A stretch of 64,000 nucleotides of DNA from NCBI GenBank assembly GCA_029817715.1, contig JARUPY010000538.1, positions 4,774,001 to 4,838,000 on the forward strand. Reading direction: 5' to 3'. Within the stretch, counting starts at the first letter, position 1, and each line of letters opens with the position of its first letter. Below are positions 33,650 through 45,272 of the stretch, one piece after another. Origin of the DNA: Melastoma dodecandrum. Lineage: Eukaryota > Streptophyta > Magnoliopsida > Myrtales > Melastomataceae. Both the position numbers and the translations under genes were made by a program. Below the pieces are notes generated by a model. The model was not told the origin of the DNA. It saw only the letters and a list, made by a program, of their open reading frames with translations, and ran no database searches.

Positions 33650-36140
33650 GTCGATAGAGATATTGATTTTTGCAAATGAGAATGTTGTCAATGGAGCTGA
33701 TTACATTAGTTATGATAGAGGTCCGATAAAGAGAATAGAAGTCATTGAAATCATAAAGTAAGATGATATGGAGCGTATGTTATGTGTTGCAATGCGTTTA
33801 GTATCATCAAGGAGACTAAACGTTGCACATAGATATCCTGTTATTGAGTATAATAATGTCGGGGTGAAGTATATGTTAGTGCCTCTTCAAGAAGATGATG
33901 ATGTTAGATTGTTTATTAAGTTTGCTCTTGCAAACCCAAGACATATTCAACAAATATATGTTCTTGGATTAAGGGATGAAATTGTACCTCCAGTTATAAA
34001 TCGTCCTCTTTCATTCGAAGAATATAGGGTCGTAAGAGTTGAGCAGGCATCGGTCGATGTTGAGCATTCGGTAGAGGATGAGCGCTCGCCGGTAGAAGTA
34101 GGTGGGTGCTATCCAGTTGGAGAATCTTCAGTGGCTCCGATAGAAGAAGAACGTCACGTCCCTGATTCGATTATGGATTCAGAAGTAGATGTTGACACCG
34201 ACGATGAATTATTTAATGATGTTAACGCTGGTAGGGAGATGTCAGATGATTACTACCTTGCAAATCAAGGGGTGAAAGTGGTTGAAGGTAGTGAATGGTC
34301 TAGTAGAGGAAAACAGAAAGGGTAGTTGCTTGCCATTTTATGATGCTTATGTTGATGATGTGAGTCATGGGCTTGATGAATACGAGAATGACCCGATTAG
34401 GCATGAGAGTGATTATATTGAAGATTTTCATAAAGGAATGAGGTTCAAAGACAAGAATGAACTGATATTTTGGTTGAACAATTATATCACATACAAAACC
34501 ACTTTAACTATTAGGTACTTGAATCGAATACAAAATTATGGTATGTTTGTTGTGATGATTCGATAAGGGGTGTAAGTGGAGGTTACGTGCGATACAAAGG
34601 GCGTGCGATGATGAGTTCGAGGTGACAATAGTTGGAGAGCCACATAGGTGCTTGAATCCTGTTTTATCACATGATCTTGAACGACTGGATTCTAATTTCA
34701 TGGCACCATTATTTAGACAATTCGTAAAGGAAACTCCGGAGGTGAAGGTTACATTCTTCTCAATGTAATTAAGGAGAAATATGGGTATGAAGTACCTAGA
34801 AGAAGAGTATGGGATGAGAAAAGAAAAGCAGTAGCAATGGAGTATGGTGACCAGGAAGAATCGTATAATGAATTGCCACATCTTTTGAATGCGATTCGTA
34901 CAACGAATCCAAGTATACACGTTGATTGGGGTGGTTCTTATACAGTTGGAGAATCACAATTTGAATTTCAAGGGAAATTTTGGTGTTTTACAGCTAGCGC
35001 TAATGCATTCCGATATTTTCGCCATGTAGTTAGCATTGATGGCATGTTTCTTTATGGGAAATACAAGCATAAGTTATTAATAGCTTGTAGCATTGATGGA
35101 ATGAATCATATCGTTCCTCTAGCCTTTGCAGGAAAGCTATCAATCATGGGGATGGTTTTTGAAATGTTTGAAACTGTATGTGGTGGGAGATCAGTGTCAG
35201 GGAATATTATTTGATTTCAGATAGACATTCAGGTATTGAAGCTACGATTAATGATGTGGAGGTTAGTTGAACTTATCCAGTTGCATTTTGGAGATTCTGT
35301 TTACGTCATGTGGCAAGCAATTTCAATACTCGATACAGGAATGTCATCGGTAAGAAGTGTCATCGAGGAAGTCTATGGAGGCTAAGTATTCCGTAATCTC
35401 GTTAAGGCAATACCAGAATCCGCAAATTTCTTCAAAGAGATGAGTCTAAATCAATGGGCTTTGAGTCACGATGGATTTCATCGATATGGCATTATGACAA
35501 CAAATCTAAGTGAGAGTTACAACTCCGTGATAAGGGGTGCAAGATCTCTCCCAGTTTCAGCTTTGGTTAGGAAGACATTTTATAATTGTGTTGGTTATTG
35601 GATAAACAAAATGGACGAGGACGACACAACTATAAATAGGGAGGAGAAGTATACTAAGATGTGTATGGAGAGATTCAACAAAGGTGTATTGAAAGGAAGG
35701 AAGTTTAATGTCACAATGCTTGATTGTGATGATGGGAAGTTTGATGTTAAAATGTAAGGGCAGCTTCAAAATAAGAGAGCATGCTTGCGTCGAAAGACAT
35801 GTACATGCAGGAAATGGCAAATTTATCGCATTCCTTGTTCACACGCACTAGCTTGCTTTGCGTCGGCAATGTAGATGGTTCTGATAGCATTGCAAATTAT
35901 ACACTTGGAGTAATCAAAAGGCCATTTACTCCTAAAACTAGAATTCATTTGATTGTAAAGAAGACTGGCCAGAATACCCATTCCTAAAGGTGTCGCCCAA
36001 CCCCAACAGGGTTAGACCGAAAGGGCGACCAAGATCGATGCGATTCCATAATGAAATGGATTTGAGAGAACGAAGAACCAGGTTGACATTAGGTATTTGT
36101 AAACAACAAGGGCATAATCGACCTCGTTGCCCAAATAAGT
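33650..36140 (+). pseudogene. MuDR-type transposase pseudogene
   Basis: Catalysed cut-and-paste movement of Mutator-like elements when intact. Pieces in order: N-terminal domain with acidic DVDTDDELFNDVN (33768-34325); second piece (34282-34566); linker region (34570-34770); core (34790-35214) with VVSIDGMFLYGKYKHKLLIA holding the first catalytic Asp; ISDRHSGIEA with the second Asp at ~35212; NLSESYNSVIRGAR (35500-35560); a SWIM zinc finger C-x-C-x..C-x-H at ~35800-35860 (TCRKWQIYRIPCSHAL); and a C-terminal CCHC knuckle (CKQQGHNRPRCPNK) ending at ~36140. Frame changes at ~34320, ~34566, ~34768, ~35214 and ~35757 break it. Start not defined. Confidence 0.88.
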
Positions 36141-36240
36141 GAATGATGTATGCTTTAGTTGAGTTGTTTATTTATTTGCCATTTAAATTGAATGTTATCA
36201 ATGTAATTTGCATTTGCTAATGATTTCCTTCATTGTAGGA

Positions 36241-37700
36241 TGGATCCAGGATCTCAATCTACGTATTTGTTGCATGCTCAGGAGCAACACAGGTCTTCCG
36301 TCATTTGGCATGAGAACTACAGTTCGGTAAGTTCATTTTCAATGGTCATTAAATATTCTCATTAATGGTTTGATGATATTTTTTCTTTTTCAAAACAAGC
36401 TCTTGAAATGTGTCTATCAAGAAAGCGTCGTCAAGAGAATAAGGCGAGATTCGCGTATGGATGTCTACTCGAGGCAAGCGAGGTTTTATGGTGTTGCGAA
36501 GATGCCATCTGTTCAATTAGATTGGGCTCTAATCACATGCTTGGTCGAGAGGTGGATGCCAGAGATACACACTTTTCATATGGTCCATGGAGAGATGACA
36601 GTAATATTGCAAGACGTGCAAATTCAGCTAGGATTACAAAAATGGGTGACCCAGTCATTGGCTCCACAAACTTCGACTTTACCACTGTTTGTCAGCATCT
36701 TCTTGGGGATGTTCCGGGTATACAATACATGAAGGCTGCCAGGGTGAAATTATCGTGGCTCGCATCTCGTTTTGATGTATTGGCCGAGGATGCAGTTGAG
36801 GACCAGGTACGTATGCACACGCGAGCATACATACTATAGTTGATAGGGTGCATGCTTTTCCCGAAAAAGTCCACCAATTTGGTCCATCTTATGTAGTTGT
36901 CAATACTTGAGGATTTTGAGGTGGCTGGTACTTATATCTAGGGATCTGCATGCTTGGTTTGGTTGTATAGAAATTTATGTAGAGCATATCTCAAGAATGC
37001 ATCTATGGTAGCTGGTTGTGTAGTGCTGGTACAGATATGAGCGTGGGATAGATTCCTGCATTTGTCGCCCCTTAGATGTCGTACTAGACATAGAGAGGGC
37101 TTGCCATTAGCACATTGATGGGTGGAGAGTTTCGACACCAGAACCCTATCCATGCATGTCTTGTCGGTATATAGAGAAGCTCTTGATAAACATAGTCCAG
37201 AACATGTACATGAATATTTTTTTTAATGTATCGAAATAAGTCTAAATTTCATATGTTAAAGTTCGATTGTGTATTTTCAAATTATTTGGCATCCGTAAGG
37301 AGTTGAGCAACCATTGGACCAACAGCAAGAGCATCATGATGATCAAGATATTGATCATGAGTTGGAGCACAATGAGGAGGAGGTTTCCGCCGATGAGCAC
37401 AATGAGGAGGAAGTTGGCAACGATGAGATGGAGGCTGACATGTTTGACTTGACGCGATGATTGAAGCAGGTGGGGAGGACTACATGTCGAATGTGATTGA
37501 GGAGCCCCCACCACCCGATGTGCACCTCACTCCGCAACTCGGTCAATCATCATCGTCAAACACTCCGCCGTCATCTATGAAGGCTACAAAGGACTTTCAA
37601 TATCCTGTCGATGATCAAGGTAATTAGATGGCATCTCAGCTGACCCAACTCACCCAGATCGGCCGTACTTTACAGCCCTACATTCGTCGAAGGAAACATC
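36241..37700 (+). pseudogene. Plant mobile domain (PMD/MAIN-like) pseudogene carried by the element
   Basis: PMD proteins include host genes MAIN and MAIL1 and many transposon-borne copies. It starts MDPGSQSTYLLHAQEQHRSS at 36241 and has a likely intron (36327-36400). It continues with the family hallmarks QLDWALITCLVERW, PEIHTFHMVHGEMTVILQDV and, in another frame, GDPVIGSTN. A frameshift near 36640 and several stops between 36900 and 37150 disable it. The tail is Glu/His-rich. It follows the transposase on the same strand by ~100 bases, within the terminal repeats. Confidence 0.8.
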
Positions 37701-37877
37701 GAAGTTGTAATTGATGTATGCTACAAGACGGAGATATTTTGATTTTTTTTTGTGTTTTGATTAAAAACTTTGTTGTATTAATGGAAACGTGGCCTGCTTT
37801 GTCGGTTCATGCTTGAAACTTTAGTTGTGTTTGAAACAGGGGAAACAGAGACTAAAAATGTTTCTATTATTTCTAGA

Positions 37878-38215
37878 ATCGGAAAGAACTCTGAGTTTCA
37901 AACTCAGAGTTCGATCCCTCCCAGCCGAACTCTGAGTTTAAAACTCAGATTTCAGAGGACTTAGAAAAAAAATCATAAAAACGCTTCATTTTTGTCAAGT
38001 GGCAGATACTGAACTCTGAGTTTTAAACTCACAGTTCATGTGCTCGCATCCACTGAACTCTGAGTTTAAAACTCAGAGTTCGTCGGAAAATGCTTGAACT
38101 CTGAGTTTGAAACTCATGGTCATTGGCATTAATTGACGTATTTTAAATTTGATCGATCTATTTCGCAAAATATTTTACGAAGCAACATTATTAAGGAACA
38201 AATCTCGTAAAATTC
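37878..38215. repeat. Right terminal inverted repeat of the Mutator-like element
   Basis: Inverse complement of 32690-33148 with a few percent divergence and one fewer palindrome block. Contains GAACTCTGAGTTT..AAACTCAGAGTTC units at ~37888, 37928, 38010, 38055 and 38097. Confidence 0.85.
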
Positions 38216-38601
38216 ATAGCCCTTGCAGGGACATTCGGGGTCTTAAATCCATATTCAACCAAGAAAAAGAGGTTAGATCTTGGATAGAAACTTTTTCAAT
38301 ATAAAGTTCTTTCATAATTTGAGAACGTGGAAGAAAATTAATGTCATATATTAATTAAGTTACTCACGTATAATAAATATTAAAATTAAATAAGTCACGT
38401 CGATTAACGAAAATAATCCAAATTTACTATCTTACGATTAAGCCATACAAATAAAAAGAAAAGACCTGTTTTGAAAGAATTAAAAGGATGTTTTGTCTTG
38501 TGATTTGGAATCATTGAATAGACACAGTTGGCTTATGATAATCACAATGGTAGGAGAAACGTTCCAGTGAGTGTGTTCCCACATTAACGGGACGCATTGA
38601 T

Positions 38602-38609
38602 CCACGTGG
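38602..38609. promoter_or_regulatory. G-box motif CCACGTGG
   Basis: A perfect palindromic G-box (CACGTG core), a binding site for plant bZIP and bHLH factors, ~1.15 kb upstream of the clathrin assembly protein ATG. Whether it acts on that gene is not shown. Confidence 0.4.
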
Positions 38610-39227
38610 CGCATGGTGAATGGTTAAGACGTGGGAGTGCACGGTGCCCTCATCTGCAGAGGATCGCACGGCGCAAAAGACATGCGGCACAAGGCTATCT
38701 TACCAAGAAGCCAAACGCTTGTATTATGTATCAGTTCCAACGTCCCTTGTCCTAAAATCTGACTGCCAAAAAGAAAAGAAAAAGAAATAGAAGACAAAAA
38801 GTGGGGAGTTAAAGGCAATGCCAGATCCAAAATCCCAAAGAAGAGAAAGAAAGAAAAAGTTGGGTACGCGAAAGTAAAAGCCTGAAAGAATAATATTTGT
38901 TTATTATGGCGTTGATTGTTTTTGAGTCTGTTGCTGGTGCTGCTGTGCTGTGTTGTCATCCCTCAGTACTCCCAGATTTGGAAACCTTTCGGAAAAGAGA
39001 AGTAAATAAAAGAGAGAAAGGGAAAGGAAAACGAATTGTTGGTAAGGAAAGTCCGGCGACGATTCCACAGCAAGGACTGGTAATAAAAGGCCTAGTTGGA
39101 GGAGGGGGTGGACTTTTACCTGGTCTCTGCCCCTCTTCCTCTCTCCTCTCCCTACCTTCGAGCTCTTCCTTTTCCTCTTCTCTCTTTTTCCCGGCGATTT
39201 TTGTGTTGACTTGCTTCTGGGTTACAG

Positions 39228-39739
39228 GTGAGGTTTGGTCAAGGTGGCATTTTCTTGTGGTTTGTTTCTGCTTCTTACTCGTGGATGTGTGTACTTTTGT
39301 TTGATAGTGAAGTTGAATTCTGGGTTTGCATTGGTGTGGTTTGTTTGGTTCGGTCATCAGTAGAATAGTAATTTGTCTGATAAGGGGCTAGGGTGGTGTT
39401 CTCTAAGAATGTGATTTTTTTAAAAGATTGAAGCGCTCTCTCTCTCAAAGTTTTGACCCCATTGAATCTGTTCTTGGGTCGGGCTGCAGTTCCAGCGTTT
39501 TCCCTTCAAGAAATTGAGAAGTAAAAAATCTGCCCTTTCGCTGGACTTGGTTGTCTCAGGGTTCTTCGTGATGATTTTAATGTGGTGACTTGTTTTTGTG
39601 TGCCCAGTTGATTTCTCGGATCTTGATCGTGTTATCTGCCTTGAACATGTCGTTTTTCTTGTTCTCTGTGTTGGTTAATTGCGGAGAGCTGATACTGTCA
39701 ATGTCTGATGTCCTTCTCGTTTTGGCTGTGATCATCTAG
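39228..39739 (+). other. Likely 5' leader intron of the clathrin assembly protein gene
   Basis: GGTTACAG|GTGAGGTT at 39228 is a strong donor and ATCATCTAG|AGGCTGG at 39739 a good acceptor, 22 bases before the ATG. A leader intron of ~500 bases is common in plant housekeeping genes. Inferred from splice-site sequence only. Confidence 0.5.
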
Positions 39740-39761
39740 AGGCTGGTGATATTCAAATAGT

Positions 39762-42700
39762 ATGTCGGGAGGGGGTACCCAGAATAGCATAAGAAAAGCT
39801 CTTGGGGCTATCAAGGACACAACTACGGTTTCATTGGCCAAAGTCAACAGTGACTACAAGGTATACTAGCAATGCTTAGCTTATAAATACGATTCATCCC
39901 TATCCTTCTTTAATAATTTTGCTTTTTCGTGATCTCTAGGAACTAGACATTGCTATCGTGAAGGCAACAAATCACGTCGAGCAGCCGGCAAAGGAGAAGC
40001 ATGTAAGAGGTTGGTGCTTGATGCCCTTGTCCCTTACCCTCTCAATCATGTGGCGTGTCTATTATAATAGAAAGAATGTTAGCCCAGTTGTCTAACATGG
40101 TGACTCTCCGGTTCTTTCCAGCCATCTTTGCTGCTGTTTCAGCTACAAGGCCACGAGCAGATGTGGCATACTGTATTCATGCTCTTGCCCGACGGTTATC
40201 AAAAACACATAATTGGGCGGTATGTTCATCTCTTGAAGTTGATTCATGGCTGACAAAATTAGCGGGTGTATTATAACCTACCTTTACTCAATTTATGCCT
40301 TTGTACACTGGCATTTCCATCATATTCCAACTATGCTGTTCTCCTCAAGTTATGGATTTTTTACCTTGCAGTGTATGGCTAATTAGCTTCTAGTTATTTG
40401 TATCACAGGGCGAACTTGTGATTCTGATGTGAGGGCCTTCTCTTGTGTCCAAACCTTCAGAATTTCCTAATCATTACACTATGATACTTCATTGTAGGTT
40501 GCATTGAAAACATTAATTGTTATTCACCGAGCTCTTAGGGAAGTGGATCCAACTTTTCATGAAGAATTGATCAACTATGGCAGGAATAGAAACCACATGC
40601 TTAATATGGCCCACTTCAAGGATGATTCCAGCCCGAACGGTACTTCACTCATCACTGTTTGTCATCGACAATCTTCTGGAAGTGTTGCCGTATGATATAG
40701 ATTAACGGTTACTGGACATGCTGCACAGCCTGGGATTATTCTGCATGGGTTCGCACATATGCCTTATTTTTGGAGGAAAGGCTAGAGTGCTTTCAGGTTT
40801 TGAAATGCGACGTCGAGACAGAACGCCCTGTGAGTTACATGAATTCTCAAATCATGTCTTTTTCGCATGCTGTACATAAACCTTCTCGGCAATTCCAAGA
40901 AATCTCTTATCAGAGCAGTATGCTGTAAAGTTTTTCTAATTAGTCTTCCTTGTAATGTAAAGAGGACATGTGGTATTCTTATGAGTTGGCTAGCATATAA
41001 TTTTCACTACTATGCATGTCTCTCAATTCGTGAAGCAGAAACTAAAAGAAATAGAAACTGGAGAACTCCTCGAGCAGTTGCCTGCATTGCAACAACTTCT
41101 CTTTCGCGTACTTGGTTGTGAGGTTGGTGGGACTTTCCTTGTGTTCATGTGTTACCTGCATATTACCTTTTTGTTTTCAGAAATACAACTCTTACATTGT
41201 GATTATCCACTGCACTTAATGGTAATAAGTCATTATTTTTTTTGCAGCCACATGGGGCAGCTGCACATAATTTCGTGATTCAGTTGGCACTTTCAATGGC
41301 ATGTGCTTTTCCATAATTTCATTTTTCTTTAGCTTCACTCTCCTGAAGATGTCGGTTTTCATTTTCTAGTTTCTGATTTTCTTTCCTTTTTCATCTTGTG
41401 CAGGTGGCTTCTGAGAGTGTTAAAATTTATCAAGCTATAAATGATGGCATTGTTAACCTGGTCGATAAGGTGAGAAATGACACTCCTGTGGATGAGAAAT
41501 ATTTGAGTTAAGATAATTTAGCTCCGTATTTTATTGCTCGTATCAAATCGGTCGCTTATTATATGGTTGTAACATTGTAATCTACAATTGGCGTTCGCCT
41601 TTCTTTCACAATTACATTAAAAACCAACCTGAAGTTGTGTCCTGTTTTTACCTCGAATTCCTATTTTATCTCACATTAGTTCCTAGCCCTTATATCGGCA
41701 TTTGATATGATACCTGTCAATTAGGGGATTTTATTGGTGCAATTAAATATTCTTTTTAAAATACGACAAACTAATGGCAGTTCTTCGAGATGCAACGTCA
41801 GGATGCAATGAAAGCTTTTGATATTTATAGAAGAGCCGGTCAGCAGGTAAGCCGACTGATATTAACTTAGTTATGTCACAAGTGAAGACCTTTCAATGTC
41901 AAGGTTTAATGTTTTTAATAATCATAGTTTGTTTGTGCAGGCAGAGAGACTATCTGAATTCTACGAAATCTGTAAAAATGTGGATATTGGACGAGGAGAT
42001 AGGTTTATTAAGATTGAACAGGTCTCCCTCTCTATCCTATGTAATCTTTGTTAGGAACATATGCGATCTAACCAAACACGTTACATTCCTCTTACACAAA
42101 TGCCTTAAGTTTTTCTGTCTACATATCTATAATTCTGACTTCAACTTTTCGTGAAGCCACCGGCATCGTTTTTGCAAACTATGGAAGAATACATCAAAGA
42201 TGCCCCACTGGCCTTGACAAACCGCAAAGAGCAGGTATAGAATGGAGAAAAGACCTACGTCCTGTTTCATATATCATTTTTAATCCTATGCATTTCCTCT
42301 GTACTCTAACTACCTGTTAATACTCCAGGTTATTGATAATAAACTACGTGCTCCCTCAGAAACACTAGCCATAGAGTATAAAAAATCAGATAAAATAGAG
42401 GAAGCACACTCGTTGACCCCTCAAAATGATGAACCCGAGCCAGAGCCAGAAGTAGTTAAAGAGGAGGCTCCTGCTGTCGAATCTGCGGATCTATTGGTAT
42501 AGTCTTTGTTCATTACTTCAACACCGAACTCAACACCTCTGACCTCCTCACAGAGCTAACTAAATATGTCGTGGTGATAGAATATCCATGAACCCAATCC
42601 AGTTGCTGCTGAGCTGGACGAGAAGAATGCTCTGGCTTTAGCCATCGTACCGACTGGTTATCTTTCTAGATTATTAACCAACATTTACTTACCTATGATT

Positions 42701-43458
42701 AATTGTCTAGACGATGAAAAGGAGAGTGAAGAGGATAGACTTGCTGATAGCTTTGTCCATTAAGTATCTATTGGGGTTGATCAAGAGAGTCAAGCTTGAT
42801 TTCCTCATAACTTGCTGCAGGTGATCAATCGACAACGACCAGTTTTAATCCAGCAAATGGGACGATTGGATGGGAATTGGCTCTAGTGACGGCTCCCAGC
42901 TCAAACGAGAGTGCTGCTGCTTCTAGCAAATTGGTAATATTTTGCATATGAAATTCTACTGACTATGTTCTCTAGCTCTATTATAGAAGGTTTGAAATAA
43001 AATGACATTCTAGGCAACAATTTTAGTATCAAGGGTGTTGTAGTCCACATTTGCTATGATCTGCTGAGTTTTTGCTTGTGTCGACGATGAAGGCGGGCGG
43101 GCTTGACAAGCTCACACTAGATAGCCTATATGATGATGCAATCAGAAGAAGCAACCAGACGACAAGCTATAATCCATGGGAACAACCTCAAATGGCCGGC
43201 GGGATGATGCCACAACCCATGAATGACCCGTTCTTCGCATCCCAGGCCGTGGCCGCACCTCTCCATGTCCAAATGGCAGCAATGGCAAACCAACAGGCTT
43301 TCATGCTCCAGCAGCAGCAACAGATGATGATGATGGGGCAACAGTCACAGTCAGCAGCGAATCCTTTCAGCAACCCATATGCAGCAAATGCACATCCATA
43401 CGGTCCTGGCATGCAAGTTCCAGTGTACAATCCATACTCAAGCACTGGCCTGATATAG
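39762..43458 (+). CDS. CALM/AP180-type clathrin assembly protein (15 coding exons, 552 aa)
   Basis: Binds phosphoinositides and clathrin and recruits cargo (SNAREs) during coated-vesicle formation. Coding exons: 39762-39860, 39940-40009, 40122-40219, 40498-40639, 40729-40829, 41039-41122, 41248-41298, 41404-41469, 41781-41846, 41941-42021, 42157-42234, 42329-42496, 42581-42656, 42821-42933, 43093-43458; frames join. ANTH domain ~20-290, with the lipid-binding KATNH..PAKEKH motif at ~41-56, then [16 protein letters not shown] and HALRRL-like helices. Tail holds an acidic EPEPEPEV run, a DLL clathrin-type motif (ADLLNIHEP), the conserved [14 protein letters not shown] block, a Gln/Met-rich stretch and an NPF motif. 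The start [19 protein letters not shown] and overall plan match the Arabidopsis At5g35200 type. Intron 7 has a GC donor. Confidence 0.95.
41299..41403 (+). other. GC-AG intron in the clathrin assembly protein gene
   Basis: Exon 7 must end ...CTTTCAATG and exon 8 begin GTGGCTTCTG, giving the conserved ALSMVASES. The intron then starts GCATGTGC and ends TTGTGCAG. It is short (105 bases). No GT donor nearby keeps the frame. Confidence 0.85.
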
Positions 43459-44597
43459 ATTCCACATTAGGCTGCTTGCAACGGTTTATATCAACACAAT
43501 GTACAGAAAGTGATGGGGATATGCGCTGTATACATGGGGTTAACGCAGAAACTGGCCAGGGATTCTTTCGTTATAGAAGTAGTGAGACTGAGAACATTTG
43601 GTGTGTTCGCTTTCTTGGTGGTCGGCAATAATGTTCCATGTCAGAAAATCATTTTCTTTTATTTCCTTGAACAGATTCATATTTGTTTACAGAAATACTT
43701 AGTAGTCATCATCTGTGATACTTGTTCGGTTGGCTAGTAAGTCCTAATGCAACAGGAAAGATTTTATTCCTGTCCGAGGAATCTTCAGAACTTCACTGCA
43801 GCTGCAACCAGTTGCAGATTGTTTTGGTCCTCTTTCATGCGCGATTTTGATGATGAAATTACACAAACAAAGGAAAAATAGATTAATTCAAAAGGATTAG
43901 TGAGTATCCAAATAAGCCTCTTTTGAACCATTCATCTTTTCAGAAAGAACAAAAGGAATTAATGATTCCTTCCAAAAGAAGATGACCTCTCCCATAATTG
44001 TTACTGTTGTCCATTGTGTGTCTGGTAATAACACTCGATCCTTGAGCTTGAGGTGCACAAATTTTCAGGGAAAAAAATTCATAGGAATACAAGTAGGAGA
44101 GCAACTCTTGAGGGGGACGAGAAACAGTCATCTCATATCAGTAACGTTCTCTTCTGTAGCGTTCTTGACACAATACACATTCGGTTCTTTCAGCATATAT
44201 TGCATCCGACATAGTTAGTCGTGATACTGCTGTCAGTAGCTCCAGTTGCAGACTTTCTCGCCTGAATAATCATGCTTTGCGAGGCTTTCTACCGTTCTCC
44301 TGTTCTGTTACAGCTAAGGAACTGTTCGCATGAACGAATGACTGTGGAAGCTCTACTGAAATCTGATGTTGGAGTCATTTGTCTTGTGAGGTTGTTTTTA
44401 TGCCAACCAAGCAAAGTTTGGGATACTCGCTCGAGAGAGGAAAAAATAGCCCTACTATGACCTGTCCGAAGATGCTCACGTGATTTTTGGATTCATCGTA
44501 AGGATTTCCTTATATTATCAGCATCCACCCCCTTGCAAGTTCTTGAGTCCTTACATTACTATCTCTTCGCCATTGGCGAACACCCTGTAAAACAGCA
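43459..44597. other. Intergenic, clathrin assembly protein to proline-rich protein
   Basis: 3' end of the clathrin assembly protein transcript and promoter of the next gene, which points the same way. Short frames at 43510-43737, 43982-44218 and 44272-44460 have no recognisable family. No repeat stands out. Confidence 0.4.
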
Positions 44598-45272
44598 ATG
44601 GATCCCCGTTTGCATAAACTCTATGCCCTCTTCCTCGTTTCCATGATCGGTATTTCCGCCGCAAACCCCATTGACGTCGACTGCGGCTCTTGTAAGAAGC
44701 CTCCCAAGCCACACGTCAAGCCCCCTCCTGTGTTGCCCCCTGTCCACCTGCCTCCAGTGACACTGCCCCCGGTGACGCTTCCCCCTGTCAAGCCCCCAGT
44801 CGAGCTGCCACCCATCAAGCCCCCGGTCACCCTTCCTCCTGTGACGCTTCCGCCCATCAAGCCCCCAGTTGAGCTTCCACCCATCAAGCCTCCAGTTACC
44901 CTCCCGCCGGTGACCCTGCCGCCTATCAAGCCCCCGATCACACTCCCTCCCGTGACCATGCCTCCAGTCGTGAAACCCCCTGCGAAGCCCTGCCCCACCC
45001 CAGCTCCTCCAGCAACTTGCCCCGTCGACACACTGAAGCTGGGGGCTTGCGTTGACCTGCTTGGTGGCCTGGTACATGTAGGCCTAGGGGATCCAGTCGT
45101 GAACAAGTGCTGCCCTATTCTTGCGGGGCTGGTCGAGGCCGAAGCAGCAGTCTGCCTTTGCACCACCCTCAAATTGAAGCTGCTAAACCTGAAAATATAC
45201 GTGCCACTCGCGCTCGAGCTTCTCGTAACCTGCGGGAAGTCTCCTCCTCCTGGTTACACCTGCACCATTTGA
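44598..45272 (+). CDS. Hybrid proline-rich protein with eight-cysteine (8CM) domain
   Basis: Single exon, 224 codons. Residues 1-23 form a signal peptide (KLYALFLVSMIGISAANP), so the product is secreted to the cell wall. Two Cys (CGSCKK) are followed by a Pro-rich segment (~32-130) made of repeated PPVTLPPV, PPIKPPVELPP units. The C-terminal ~85 residues form the eight-cysteine motif of the lipid-transfer/protease-inhibitor superfamily (C-V-D-T...GAC...NKCC...CLC...TC...C). This combination defines HyPRPs, tied to wall structure, stress and development; tomato TPRP-F1 and the 36.4 kDa proline-rich protein are of this type. Its GC-rich repeats create long antisense frames that are not genes. 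Substrate and partner are unknown. Confidence 0.93.
   Translation: MDPRLHKLYALFLVSMIGISAANPIDVDCGSCKKPPKPHVKPPPVLPPVHLPPVTLPPVTLPPVKPPVELPPIKPPVTLPPVTLPPIKPPVELPPIKPPVTLPPVTLPPIKPPITLPPVTMPPVVKPPAKPCPTPAPPATCPVDTLKLGACVDLLGGLVHVGLGDPVVNKCCPILAGLVEAEAAVCLCTTLKLKLLNLKIYVPLALELLVTCGKSPPPGYTCTI

Larger units (their letters stand above)
32690..38215 (+). mobile_element. Mutator-like element with transposase and plant-mobile-domain pseudogenes
   Basis: Long terminal inverted repeats (32690-33148 and 37878-38215) enclose two decayed genes on the plus strand: a MuDR-type transposase (33650-36140) and a plant mobile domain gene (36241-37700). The inverted arms match over their whole length, e.g. CAAATTTAAAATACGTCAAT at 32748 and its complement near 38133-38152. 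Total ~5.5 kb. No clear 8-11 bp target duplication was found at the outer edges, which may be off by some bases. The element is non-functional for protein but keeps its arms well. Confidence 0.85.
38216..39761. other. Promoter and 5' leader region of the clathrin assembly protein gene
   Basis: Contains a G-box (38602-38609), a strongly pyrimidine-rich block (39115-39195) typical of plant core promoters or leaders, and a likely 5' leader intron. The open frame at 38897-39304 is not supported as protein coding. Confidence 0.45.

Noticed and set aside
32690..38215. Target site duplication around the first Mutator-like element (TTTCATGTA against ATTCATAGC)
   Set aside because: Too few matching positions to separate from chance in AT-rich sequence.
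38897..39357. ORFs of 133-135 codons on both strands before the clathrin assembly protein gene
   Set aside because: They cover the pyrimidine-rich leader and mirror each other; there is no family signature, and the real start is at 39762.
44559..45172. Long antisense ORFs (172 and 183 codons) opposite the proline-rich protein
   Set aside because: They are Gly/Arg-rich mirror images of the proline repeats, produced by GC-rich codon repeats on the coding strand.
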